This document shows positions 1 to 8,930 of a stretch of DNA of 64,000 nt, in pieces. The notes below the pieces were generated by a model that was not told the origin of the DNA, ran no database searches, and saw only the letters and a program-made list of their open reading frames with translations. The position numbers and the translations under genes were made by a program. This DNA comes from CAXWPM01 sp965206125 (GTDB lineage: Bacteria; Acidobacteriota; Terriglobia; 20CM-2-55-15): positions 1 through 64,000 of the forward strand of contig CBDBIN010000034.1 of assembly GCA_965206125.1 (NCBI GenBank), read 5' to 3'. Position 1 is the first letter of the stretch. Each line of letters starts with the position of its first letter.

Positions 1-899
1 TGTCCATCAAGGGAAGCGTCATCGGCGTGCTCGACCTGGAGAGCCGCAGGCAGGGACAGTTCACCGAGTACGACGAGCGCCTGTTGATGACGCTGGCGAC
101 ACGCGTGGCATCGGCCCTCGTCAACGCCGAGCTTTTTGAGCAAGTCGTCAAGAACGAACAGCAGCTCGACCACGAACTGGAGATCGCTCGCGAGGTCCAG
201 CGACAACTCCTGCCCGACGTCGTTCCATCGTTCGGATCGCTGGCGCTGGCCACATCCTTCACTCCGGTGGCCCACCTCGGAGGCGACCTCTATGATTTGA
301 TCCGCTACGACGACGGACGGATCGCAATCACGATCGGCGACGTCTCCGGCAAGAGCGCTCCGGCAGCTCTCTACGGAGCGCTGGCGAGCGGGATCATCCG
401 CACGAGAGCCACACGCAAGTCTGGGCCGGCCGAAATGCTCGAACTCGTGAACAAGTCTCTGCAACAGCGACCGATTGCGACTCAGTACATCGCGTTGACC
501 TATGCGGTATACGATCCGGCGGGACACAAACTAACCATCGCCAACTCCGGACTCCCCTACCCTATTCGAGTGGCGAAGGATTCGTGTGGGTTCCTGAACC
601 TGGCGGGCATCCCCCTGGGGCTGTTTCCGGACTCGAAATACGAGGAACAAGACATCACACTCGTCCCGGGAGACCTGATCGTGTTCTACACCGACGGGAT
701 AGTTGAAAGGCGGAATAGCGATGGCGAAGAGTTCGGATTGCGGCAACTGTCTCAGGTGGTCGGTGACCACCGGGACAAGAACCCTGCCGACCTCATCATA
801 GCCATTCAGGAAGCCGTCGAGGTCTATGCAGACGGCACACCCAGCGATGACGATCAAACCCTCTTTGTGGTGAAGATGACTTCGAAAGAGGGCCATTAG
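1..899 (+). CDS. GAF-SpoIIE (RsbU-type) serine phosphatase, 5' end cut by window
   Basis: The reading frame is open from base 3 and has no natural start in the window, so the N-terminus lies upstream. The first visible residues (IGVLDLESR) read as the end of a GAF sensor domain. A short linker helix with EIAREVQRQLLP follows, which typically joins sensor domains to a PP2C/SpoIIE phosphatase. The phosphatase metal-binding acidic residues are visible in GGDLYD, GDVSGKS, YTDGI and DDDQTL. Family knowledge: such proteins dephosphorylate anti-anti-sigma factors (STAS proteins) in response to a signal sensed by GAF. No STAS or anti-sigma partner is in the window. It converges on the next gene with only 7 bp between the stop codons. 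Confidence 0.9.
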   Translation, partial: SIKGSVIGVLDLESRRQGQFTEYDERLLMTLATRVASALVNAELFEQVVKNEQQLDHELEIAREVQRQLLPDVVPSFGSLALATSFTPVAHLGGDLYDLIRYDDGRIAITIGDVSGKSAPAALYGALASGIIRTRATRKSGPAEMLELVNKSLQQRPIATQYIALTYAVYDPAGHKLTIANSGLPYPIRVAKDSCGFLNLAGIPLGLFPDSKYEEQDITLVPGDLIVFYTDGIVERRNSDGEEFGLRQLSQVVGDHRDKNPADLIIAIQEAVEVYADGTPSDDDQTLFVVKMTSKEGH

Positions 900-906
900 C
901 AGCCCG

Positions 907-1740
907 TTAATGGCGGTCAGGATCAGACCTGTTCAGCTCTTCGACGATGACGTGCATCATCTCGTCGTGAATTCGACCGTTGGAGGCAAGAATCTCGCGG
1001 TCGTAAACGGAGAACGGTTCTCCCCGGAAGCTTGTCACCCTTCCGCCGGCTTCTTTGAGGATCACGCTGCCCGCAGCCGTGTCCCACGGCTGCAAGTCCA
1101 GTTCCCAGAATCCGTCACACCTGCCGCTCGCCATGTAGCATAGATCGAGCGCCGCTGAACCCGCGCGCCGGACCGCCTGGGAAGCCATCAGAAAAGCGCG
1201 GAACAGGACCATGGCCCTGTCTACTTTCTCGCGGAAGTCGTAGGGGAACCCTGTCAGCAACAGGCTGGCGCCGAGGTCCCGGGTGCCGGAAACTTCAATC
1301 GGACTGCCGTTGAGGAACGCGCCGCCGCCACAGTTCGCGCTGAACAGCTCGTCTCGGACGGGATCGTAGACCGCGCCGCACAGGCTCTCGCCGTGCTGTT
1401 CGAACCCGACCGATACCGAGTACATCGGAAACTGATGCGCGTAGTTGGTCGTTCCGTCCAGGGGATCGATGATCCAGCGACCACGATCCAAGTCGGCCTC
1501 CAGATCGACCAACCCCGACTCTTCGGCCAATATGGCGTGCTCGGGAAATCGAGCCTGGATCTCGCTGATGATGAGTGCTTCGCTTTCCTTGTCGGCCACC
1601 GTGACAAGGTTCGCTCGGCCCTTCAACTCAACCTGTTTGTCCCTCGAAGCGTAATGTTTGAGCACGTCGCCAGCGGCACGAGCGAGGTCACACGCAAACT
1701 CGAGGTATTCCAGGTTATGGCTTTCGGTGTGGGCTCTCAC
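907..1740 (-). CDS. Inositol monophosphatase family protein (SuhB-like)
   Basis: A 277-residue protein of normal family length. The Mg-binding and catalytic signatures are present: AEESG at residues 72-76, IDPLDGTTNY at 91-100, and WDTAAG at 219-224. The family hydrolyses inositol-1-phosphate or related sugar phosphates, and some members act as CysQ-type 3'-phosphoadenosine phosphatases or as SuhB in rRNA antitermination. The sequence does not tell which substrate applies. The ATG start at 1740 gives a sensible N-terminal helix. The gene is cytoplasmic and lies just downstream of the TPR gene on the same strand (40 bp gap), so co-transcription is possible. Confidence 0.92.
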   Translation of the reverse strand: MRAHTESHNLEYLEFACDLARAAGDVLKHYASRDKQVELKGRANLVTVADKESEALIISEIQARFPEHAILAEESGLVDLEADLDRGRWIIDPLDGTTNYAHQFPMYSVSVGFEQHGESLCGAVYDPVRDELFSANCGGGAFLNGSPIEVSGTRDLGASLLLTGFPYDFREKVDRAMVLFRAFLMASQAVRRAGSAALDLCYMASGRCDGFWELDLQPWDTAAGSVILKEAGGRVTSFRGEPFSVYDREILASNGRIHDEMMHVIVEELNRSDPDRH

Positions 1741-1779
1741 CGGGTTGGACAGGGGCCCCAGTCACAGGGTGAGGACGGA

Positions 1780-3021
1780 TTAGTGTTGGCCGAACGAGCC
1801 GAGCAGTCGGACAAAACGCTCGTCCTCGGCGAGGATTTCAAATACTGGATCGTTCAGCAGATCGGCCTTGTCGAATCCTTCTTCCACCGCACGGTACAGA
1901 AAAGACATCGTTCGATCCAGATCTCCGGAACTCGCGAACGCCTTCGCGAGATAGAAATTGACCATCGACTCGTTTCTTTGCGCGGTCTGGATCAACGTCC
2001 CGAACCCGCTCCTGGTGTCGAAGAGCGCAGGGTCTAGCCGAAGGGCGTGGATATAGGCCCTGAGTCCCTCCTCCCAGAGTTCCATGGCGAAAAAACACGA
2101 GCCGATATTCTGGAGGATCGTCGGGGACTCAGATCGAACGTCAAGCGCGTCAGCGTAGTATTCCACGGCCCGGCGGTAGTTTCCACGGGAGTACTCGATA
2201 GAACCAAGGTTGTTGAGCGCCTGCACGTAGTATGGATTGATCCTCAGGGCGTTCTTGTATTGCCTCTCGGCGTCTCTCAGGCGCTGGCTCTGGTGGTACG
2301 CGATGCCAAGCCTGTTTGTGAGAGAAGCGTTGTATCGGTCCAGGTCGATCCCTCTCCGGTACTCGATGATCGCGTCCTCATACATCTTGCGCGCAAGGAA
2401 AGAGTCCGCTCTCTTCGATATCAAATCGGCCTCGGCCAAGACATCCGCGGGCATCAGGATGGTCACCTGCGCGATATCGCCCTCGCGAAAATCGATCAGC
2501 AGCGGATCCTCGGCCCGTTCGGCGGCTAGCAGCGGGCGGATTCGCCGGCCGTTCTCTCGTGCATACTTGGCCGCCCTCAGGTTGTGTTGCAGGATCCGAT
2601 TGTCGGGGTCGTGCTCGAGTGCGTCCTTGAAACGTCCCTCGGCATCCTTGAACTCCTGCTGGGAGTAGTCGAGCACGCCCAGGTTATTGAAGCCCGCCGA
2701 CAGATCTTTTTCGCGGCGTGTCGCCATGCGAAGAATCGAGCCGGCTTCCTGGAACCGGCTGAGCATGAACAGAGACAACCCGAGCCGGTTCTGGGCGTAC
2801 GACGGAAGACCCAACGTATTCAGACTCATGTACGCATCGACCGCAGCCTGGTAATCGTCTGACTCGAACGCGCGGTTGCCCTCGATGGTCGTCCTGATTT
2901 CCGGCGTGATTTCCTGGGGTTCGGCCCGCTGGGTGTCGGGTGCGTCGGGGGTCTGACCGAAGAGGCCCGTCGCCAGCATCCCGATGCAGAGGAAGACGCT
3001 CATCCTGAAGACGTGTTTCAT
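1780..3021 (-). CDS. Secreted TPR-repeat protein
   Basis: About 413 residues. The start is placed at the ATG at 3021 because AAAGGAG lies at proper spacing before it; an in-frame ATG 18 bp further upstream lacks this. A signal peptide is clear (MKHVFRMSVFLCIGMLATGLF, then a cut after GQT or similar). The rest is a series of tetratricopeptide repeats, for example AGFNNLGVLDYSQQEF and NALRINPYYVQALNNLG. TPRs are protein-interaction scaffolds. The periplasmic location is inferred from the signal peptide, and no enzymatic domain is seen. It shares an upstream region with nothing else and runs co-directionally after uvrB. Confidence 0.85.
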   Translation of the reverse strand: MKHVFRMSVFLCIGMLATGLFGQTPDAPDTQRAEPQEITPEIRTTIEGNRAFESDDYQAAVDAYMSLNTLGLPSYAQNRLGLSLFMLSRFQEAGSILRMATRREKDLSAGFNNLGVLDYSQQEFKDAEGRFKDALEHDPDNRILQHNLRAAKYARENGRRIRPLLAAERAEDPLLIDFREGDIAQVTILMPADVLAEADLISKRADSFLARKMYEDAIIEYRRGIDLDRYNASLTNRLGIAYHQSQRLRDAERQYKNALRINPYYVQALNNLGSIEYSRGNYRRAVEYYADALDVRSESPTILQNIGSCFFAMELWEEGLRAYIHALRLDPALFDTRSGFGTLIQTAQRNESMVNFYLAKAFASSGDLDRTMSFLYRAVEEGFDKADLLNDPVFEILAEDERFVRLLGSFGQH

Positions 3022-3138
3022 CGTGGACTCCTTTGCCAAATTTTAACACCTCGAGCGCATCTTAGCCGAGAGATTCCGGACTGTGGTCGTGTCCGAGGCC
3101 GAAGAGTCCTAAGGATTCTGGCGGGACGTCGGCCCGGA

Positions 3139-5151
3139 TCAAACATCCGGCTGTTTGGGGGATGCCAGCTCCATCTGGCTTACCTTGAGTGCTTTAGCCC
3201 GATCGCGGAGCTCTGCCGCTCGTTCGAACTCGAAGCGCCTAGCGGCTTCCCTCATCTCCTCCTCCAGACGGAGGATCGTCTCCCCGATGTCGGCTGGATC
3301 GACTCCGTCCTCCTCGCCGACGGCGTCGATCGACGGGACCGTGAAGTAGTCCGCCTCCGACACTGCGACCATCGCCATATCCACGGGCTTCACAATCGTC
3401 TCGGGTGTAATGCCGTTGGCTTCGTTGTAGGCCACCTGGATTGCTCGGCGGCGGTCTGTCTCATCGATCGCGCGTGACATTGAATCGGTGACGATATCCG
3501 CGTACAGGATCGCCGTGCCATTGATGTTCCGAGCGGCGCGGCCAATCGTCTGGATTAGCGACCCGGCCGAACGCAGGAAGCCCTCCTTGTCTGCATCGAG
3601 AATCGCCACCAGCGAAACCTCTGGCAGGTCGAGACCCTCTCTCAACAGATTGATCCCAATCAACACATCGAAATCTCCACGCCGCAGTCCACGAAGAATC
3701 TTGACGCGCTCAAGCGTCTCGATCTCGGAGTGCAGATACCGGCAGCGGACGCCAACCTCGGTGTAGTACTCGGCCAGGTCCTCGGACATGCGCTTCGTCA
3801 GGGTCGTGACAAGGACTCGCTCCTTTGCCGCGACGCGCTCCCGGATCTCGCCGAGCAGGTCGTCGATCTGCCCCCGCACCGGGCGCACCTCCACCCGCGG
3901 ATCGGTCAGACCCGTCGGACGGATCACCTGTTCGACGATGACGCCGTTCGACTGGGTCAGCTCGTAAGGGCCGGGTGTCGCCGACACGTAGACCAGTTGC
4001 TCGACACGTTCCTCGAATTCATCGAAGGTCAGGGGACGATTATCCAGCGCGGACGGTAGCCGGAAGCCGTACTCGACCAGGTTCGTCTTTCTGGATCGAT
4101 CTCCCTTATACATCGCGCGGAGTTGCGGGACGGTCTGATGGCTCTCGTCGATGAACATCAGCGAATTCCCAGGGAGGTAATCCAGCAACGTAGGTGGCGG
4201 CTGGCCCGGGTTGCGCCCTGTCAGGTGTCGCGAATAGTTCTCGATCCCGTGGCAGTAGCCGACCTCCTTGATCATCTCCAGGTCGAAAAGGGTCCGTTGA
4301 TGGACTCGCTGCGCTTCGAGCAGCTTGCCCTGCCGTTCCAGCAACGCTTCCCAGTCTTTGAGTTCCGCCTTGATACGGGTCACCGCCTGTTCCAGCCGCT
4401 GCCGCGGCATCACGAAATGACTCTTCGGATAGACGGTCAGGCGATCCAGTTCCTGAATCAGATCTCCCGTAAGAGGATCGAACGTACAAAGCCGGTCGAT
4501 ATCATCACCCCACAGTTCGATCCGATAGCCGATGTTCTCGTAGGTCGGATGAACCTCCACGGTGTCGCCGCGGACCCGGAAAGTTCCGCGCTTGAAATCC
4601 TCGTCGTTGCGCTCGTAGAGAATCTCGACCAGCTTGGCCAGGACTTCGCGGCGCTTCACCTTCTGGCCGCGCTCGACCATCAGCAACATTCCGAAATAGG
4701 CCTCGGGCGAGCCCAGGCCGTAAATGCACGAAACGGACGAGACGATCAGGACGTCCGGGCGCTCGAACAGCGACCGGGTGGCCGACAACCGCATGCGGTC
4801 GATCTCGTCGTTGATCGTCGACTCCTTCTCGATGTAGGTGTCGGTAGAGGAGATGTAGGCTTCCGGCTGATAGTAATCGTAGTAGCTGACGAAGTACTCG
4901 ACAGCGTTGTCGGGGAAGAACCCGCGAAACTCCTCGTACAGCTGGGCAGCGAGGGTCTTGTTATGGGCGAGGACAAGAGTCGGACGATTCAGGGCCTCGA
5001 CAACCTTGGCCATCGTGAATGTCTTTCCCGAGCCGGTAACCCCGAGCAAAACCTGGTGTGCCTCGGCGTTGCCCAGGCCCCGGACGAGCTCGGCGATCGC
5101 GGTTTCCTGGTCTCCTTTCGGGCTGTAGTTTGAAGCGAGTCGGAAGTCCAT
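3139..5151 (-). CDS. uvrB: Excinuclease ABC subunit B
   Basis: A 670-residue protein, the usual UvrB length. Walker A GVTGSGKT is at residues 37-44. The beta-hairpin that clamps DNA (SYYDYYQPEAY) is at about 88-98. The DESH-box helicase motif appears in LMFIDESHQTVPQ, the helicase C-terminal motifs are present (VLVTTLTKRMSEDLAEY), and the UVR motif that contacts UvrC is at the C-terminus (EEEMREAARRFEFERAAEL). It loads onto damaged DNA with UvrA and recruits UvrC for nucleotide excision repair. The start is the ATG at 5151 (MDFRLASNYSPKGDQ), matching the family. No strong Shine-Dalgarno is seen. A UvrC-like protein without the usual C-terminal nuclease lies near 52-53 kb. Confidence 0.98.
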   Translation of the reverse strand: MDFRLASNYSPKGDQETAIAELVRGLGNAEAHQVLLGVTGSGKTFTMAKVVEALNRPTLVLAHNKTLAAQLYEEFRGFFPDNAVEYFVSYYDYYQPEAYISSTDTYIEKESTINDEIDRMRLSATRSLFERPDVLIVSSVSCIYGLGSPEAYFGMLLMVERGQKVKRREVLAKLVEILYERNDEDFKRGTFRVRGDTVEVHPTYENIGYRIELWGDDIDRLCTFDPLTGDLIQELDRLTVYPKSHFVMPRQRLEQAVTRIKAELKDWEALLERQGKLLEAQRVHQRTLFDLEMIKEVGYCHGIENYSRHLTGRNPGQPPPTLLDYLPGNSLMFIDESHQTVPQLRAMYKGDRSRKTNLVEYGFRLPSALDNRPLTFDEFEERVEQLVYVSATPGPYELTQSNGVIVEQVIRPTGLTDPRVEVRPVRGQIDDLLGEIRERVAAKERVLVTTLTKRMSEDLAEYYTEVGVRCRYLHSEIETLERVKILRGLRRGDFDVLIGINLLREGLDLPEVSLVAILDADKEGFLRSAGSLIQTIGRAARNINGTAILYADIVTDSMSRAIDETDRRRAIQVAYNEANGITPETIVKPVDMAMVAVSEADYFTVPSIDAVGEEDGVDPADIGETILRLEEEMREAARRFEFERAAELRDRAKALKVSQMELASPKQPDV

Positions 5152-5268
5152 GAAAACTCTGTATTTTACCAGTCACGGGCGCAAGAGCCCAAAACTGCGA
5201 GACCAGAGCTTGCGCTGCCTTGCCGCGCAGGATCGCCGCGGTCACGCAACGTCAATCGCATCAGTCGC

Positions 5269-5297
5269 TTGACAGCCTGAGCCCCATCGCCTATCTT
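5269..5297 (+). promoter_or_regulatory. Predicted sigma70-type promoter
   Basis: TTGACA at 5269-5274 and TATCTT at 5292-5297 are separated by exactly 17 bp. This is a close match to the housekeeping promoter consensus. It points at the methyltransferase gene starting at 5371 and would leave a leader of about 65 nt. Seen by eye only; transcription is not shown. Confidence 0.55.
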
Positions 5298-5370
5298 CAA
5301 GTGGCCCAAGCAGCCCGTGAGTAGAAATACAGGCAGAGATCAATAACACTTCCATCACCACGGTAACTTA

Positions 5371-6219
5371 TTGAACGGCGCACCACTATCGGAAGTCCTG
5401 GAGATTATCCTCTGTCCCAAGTGCAGGTCGGATGACGCGCACTGGACCTCGGGAAACCGGGTCGGAGCGAATTCGGGCGTGAAGTGCGACGGCTGCGGCG
5501 CCCACTTCCCGTTCCGGGACGGCTACCTCGACCTCTTGCCTGACTTCCAGGAGAAGGTCACTCCCATTCAGCACCTGCTTCAGTTCACGCCGGCTATTGC
5601 CATCTATGACAACCTGTGGCGCCCGCTGGGTTATTTCATTACGAGCGCACGCTCTTTTCCCGAGGACCTTAATCGCATCACGAATATGATGGTGCCCACC
5701 AGTCGCAAGATGGTACTCGACCTTGCCTGCGGACCGGGCAACTTCACGCGCAGCGTCGCGCAATCGGGAAACGGAGCCAAGGTCATTGGGTTCGACCTGT
5801 CCAGGCAGATGCTCGCTCGCGCCGTCCGGCTGACAAGAGGTCGGCCCGAGGCGTCGAATGTCGCCTACGTGCGCGGCAGCGCACTGACCTTGCCGTTCCG
5901 GCCCGGTGTGTTCGACGGGGTGATGTGCTGTGGCGCGCTGCAGCTGTTCACCGACCATGACCAGGCGCTGGGGGAAATCTCGCGTGTCCTACAAGTGAAC
6001 GGCCACTTCGTGTGCCAGACGATCGTCGGTCCTTCCGCCACGCCGTTCTGGCTGAAGATGGCCGACCGCATCATGCGGTTCGGTTATTTCCACTACGAAG
6101 ACCTCGCCCGCCGATTGAACCACCGTCGACTCTACGTGCGCGATGAGGAAAGCTCGAAGGTGAGCTACATCTTCCGCGCGGAGAAGGTCCAGGCCTTGGG
6201 AGTGACGAGTGGTCAGTGA
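5371..6219 (+). CDS. Class I SAM-dependent methyltransferase with N-terminal zinc ribbon (Trm112-like)
   Basis: 282 residues read from a TTG start at 5371; no ATG/GTG start precedes the zinc ribbon in frame. Four cysteines at about residues 15, 18, 39 and 42 (CPKC and CDGC) form a Trm112-like zinc ribbon. A Rossmann methyltransferase follows, with the SAM-binding motif VLDLACGPGNFTR at about 115-127 and the acidic residue of motif II in VIGFDLSRQM. The two-part architecture is known from methyltransferases related to the ubiquinone/menaquinone biosynthesis type and from plastid homologues of unknown substrate. The substrate cannot be named here. A good promoter lies upstream. The gene ends 1 bp before a fold-back element (6221-6494). 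Confidence 0.8.
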   Translation: MNGAPLSEVLEIILCPKCRSDDAHWTSGNRVGANSGVKCDGCGAHFPFRDGYLDLLPDFQEKVTPIQHLLQFTPAIAIYDNLWRPLGYFITSARSFPEDLNRITNMMVPTSRKMVLDLACGPGNFTRSVAQSGNGAKVIGFDLSRQMLARAVRLTRGRPEASNVAYVRGSALTLPFRPGVFDGVMCCGALQLFTDHDQALGEISRVLQVNGHFVCQTIVGPSATPFWLKMADRIMRFGYFHYEDLARRLNHRRLYVRDEESSKVSYIFRAEKVQALGVTSGQ

Positions 6220-6220
6220 G

Positions 6221-6494
6221 TAGTGGCCTGTACCACCCGTATTGGGACCAGCGTTGCGGCCAAATGGTATTGGATTCAAGGAATCGGCGCCGAGGAAATG
6301 GCTTTCATTGCGAGAAGCCGATGACGCCGAAGACGATGCCATTTCGCCGCAACCCTTCGGGCCGATGGGGGTTCGAGGCGATCTCGTCGTTGCGACCCGT
6401 CGTCGATGAATGAGCATCGACTTCCGACTCGCGCCTCGACCTCGCCTCGAAGACCCATCGGCGCTGGTCCCAATATGGGTGGTACAGGCCACTA
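6221..6494. mobile_element. 274-bp fold-back element (MITE-like), copy 1
   Basis: This stretch is repeated at 21236-21509 with only three base differences in 274. Its ends are long inverted repeats of about 33 bp: it opens with TAGTGGCCTGTACCACCC and closes with the reverse complement, with one mismatch in this copy. Shorter inverted pairs are nested inside: TTCGAGGCGA with TCGCCTCGAA, GTCGATG with CATCGAC, and TTGCGGCCAAATGG with CCATTTCGCCGCAA (one mismatch). Both copies are bounded by TA on each side, as expected for Tc1/mariner-IS630-type insertion at TA. No transposase is encoded; the small open frames inside are by-products of the palindrome. It would need a transposase supplied in trans. 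Confidence 0.85.
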
Positions 6495-6554
6495 GCGCGT
6501 TCCCAAGCCCTTGGTTTCAGTGGGCCGACGCCCGCGGCTTGCGACGGGGGAAAG

Positions 6555-8930
6555 TCACATCGGTGGTTGTCCGTTCGCGTCCCGCGGAGCTAGCAGGATT
6601 GACCCGCCGGCTGGGATGGCATACCTAAACGTGCTACGGGTCTGACCGTTGAAAGTGACCGCCATCGGGGATCCGCCAGGATCGAAGATGTCCACCCGGC
6701 CCGCGATTACCTCGTCGGTGTTGTTGACCAGCGCAATCTGGCTGGACCAGCCGCCACCCAGGGCAAACTGGGCGAACGGAACTGCTGCGCCTCCTCCGAT
6801 GGTTCCTTCGTCCGTAATCGCTGAGCCCGACAACTGACGCGTCGGCAACGGTGTTGAAGGATCCCCGAGGCGGGAATCTACGGTACTGAAGCTCGATCCG
6901 TTGAACGAAAAGCCGAGGCCGACGAACGGGATAGGGCTACTCAGGATGACGCTGCCCTCGAATGGCTCAGAGAATATGTCGCTCGAAAAGACCTCATCCA
7001 CGAAGCTGGCAAAACTGTCAAAAGCGTCGAGGCGGATCTCGGCCCCGCTGCCAACCACCGAACCCGAGTTGTTCTTGAGCGTCGCGCTGACCACGTTCGT
7101 GATGGACGTTGGATTGAGCAGTCCAATACCGAAACGACGGCCAATGTCCGTGACCGTGTCCAGGTAAAAAACAACCTCTTCGGCCAGCTCCGAAGGCGGC
7201 ACCGCAGCCTGGGATTGCACGATTCCGTTTCGGACTATTCCATAGGTAATGGAAGCGACAGGGGGTGGTGAGAGTTCGTCGGGTGTCACGATAACGTAGC
7301 CGGTTCGGATGGGACCGGATTCCACGTCCGCAATTGGCAAGGGGGCAACCGCAGAGCGGGCGATTTCGGGGGATAGGATCGTGAAATCGTTCAACGCTGC
7401 CGAACCTCCCGGTGTCGTGACCGTAACAGTTCTTGCGCCCGGGGCAGCATCTGATGTGATCTCGAGCAATACCGACAACATGTCGCCGGTCCCTTCGGGT
7501 TGAATCGTTGCGGATACGCCGCTGCCGCTGAACGACACCAGTGTCGCGCCCTCCAGACCGGTTCCCGTCAATGCGACCGCAACAGTGCGGCCGGCCGCAA
7601 CCCCCGAAGGAGTGATACGGGTCAATGACGGTACAACCGTTCCTGTTTCGAGTGCGAAGGCATCGCTCGCGCCACCGCCGGGACCTGGGTTCACTACATG
7701 AAGGCTTCTCTGGGCACCAAGAGCTATTTCCACGGAGGAGACAAACGCGAGGAGTTTGTTCTGGCCGAGATAAATGGTGTGTACCGCCGTTTCCGTCGGA
7801 GTGCTGAAGGGGGTACCATCGTCGTGGACGAAGCGGACGCTGGAGTTGGCCACGAAGTCCTCACCTCGGAGGTACACGCTGACCAGCTCTCCATCATCCA
7901 CGACTGCTTGGTCTATCGCGACGAGTGTCGGAACGGGATTGGCGAAACCAGGATTGTACAACAGCGTAGCTTCCCCGAATACGGCTCGACCTGTGTCCAG
8001 GAGTATTGCGTTTGCGACGCCGAAGAACCTGTCCACTGGACCTTCCTCAATCCATGACCTGTCGCGCCAGTCAAACAGGTGGGTGGTCCCCCTATCTCGA
8101 CCATCGGCGACAAGAACTCTACCTTCCGGCAGCAGCACTGCATTGGACAATGGGCCGGGGAAACCCGGTTGCGGGTCGGTTGCCGTCCACACCACTTGAA
8201 CAGGGTCGAAGACCTCTGCGGCGCCGTCTCTGGTCGGGCCACCAGTGAACAGTACATTGCCATCCGGCAGCAGGGTTGTCTGGCCCGCAACGTGTTCGAA
8301 GTTCAAAGGAGACGTTGATGTCCAGAGTTCGGTCACAGGATCGAAAATCTCGACGCTTCGACCTGTTCCGCTCGAGATCAAGACACGTCCGTCCTGAAGC
8401 AGAGTCGTCGCGTGTCCCCTTCGTTGGGCAAGCATTCCCGGAACCTCGCTCCACACCTGGTTCACGGGATCGTAGATTTCCGCTCTGGGTAGCGTGGTAG
8501 CTTCAACGCCCCCTGTGACCAGCACCCGACCGTCGGGTAGCAGGGTTGCAGCGTGACCCCGCCTTGCGGCGCTCATCGGTTCGGTCGGTGTCCAGCTTTG
8601 GGAAGCGGCGTCCCATAGTTCGGCAGTCCTTCCGGTTGTCCCCAGAGCTCCGGCGATCCGACCGCCAACAATGAGGACGCGGCCATCGGGCAAGAGAGTC
8701 GCAGTGTGCCCCTTCCGGGGCTCGGTGAGAAACCCCGCAGCGGACCAAGTGTCGCTGTCCGGTTCATAGAGTTCGGTTGCCAGGGACCTGTCACTTCCAC
8801 CGGCCAACAGGAGACGGCCGTCCAACAGTTTCGTCAGGGTTCCTCCATCGCGACTCACGATGGGTCCGCCTTGTGACTGCGACCACTTACCGCTTACCAC
8901 TGAAAAGATGACGAAATCAAATCCTGCAGC
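6555..8930 (-). pseudogene. Kelch/IPT-domain secreted protein, C-terminal part, severed by IS insertion
   Basis: About 788 codons without a natural start. The frame runs back in phase to the IS boundary at 8930, so an apparent GTG at 8900 is not a real start. The N-terminal half is a kelch-type beta-propeller with repeats such as GHTATLLPDGRVLIVGG and GHAATLLPDGRVLVTGG. Two IPT/TIG immunoglobulin-like domains follow (around PTLVAIDQAVVDDGELVSV and PSLTRITPSGVAAGRTVAV), and then a beta-rich tail. The matching N-terminal piece, with signal peptide and a further IPT domain, lies at 10372-10706. Joining the two across the 8-bp target duplication restores one frame of about 900 residues. The protein was probably secreted and adhesive or carbohydrate-related; the exact role is unknown. 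Confidence 0.85.

Noticed and set aside
6221..6494. Small open frames inside the fold-back elements as genes
   Set aside because: They appear in several frames on both strands because the sequence is palindromic, and they differ between the two copies.
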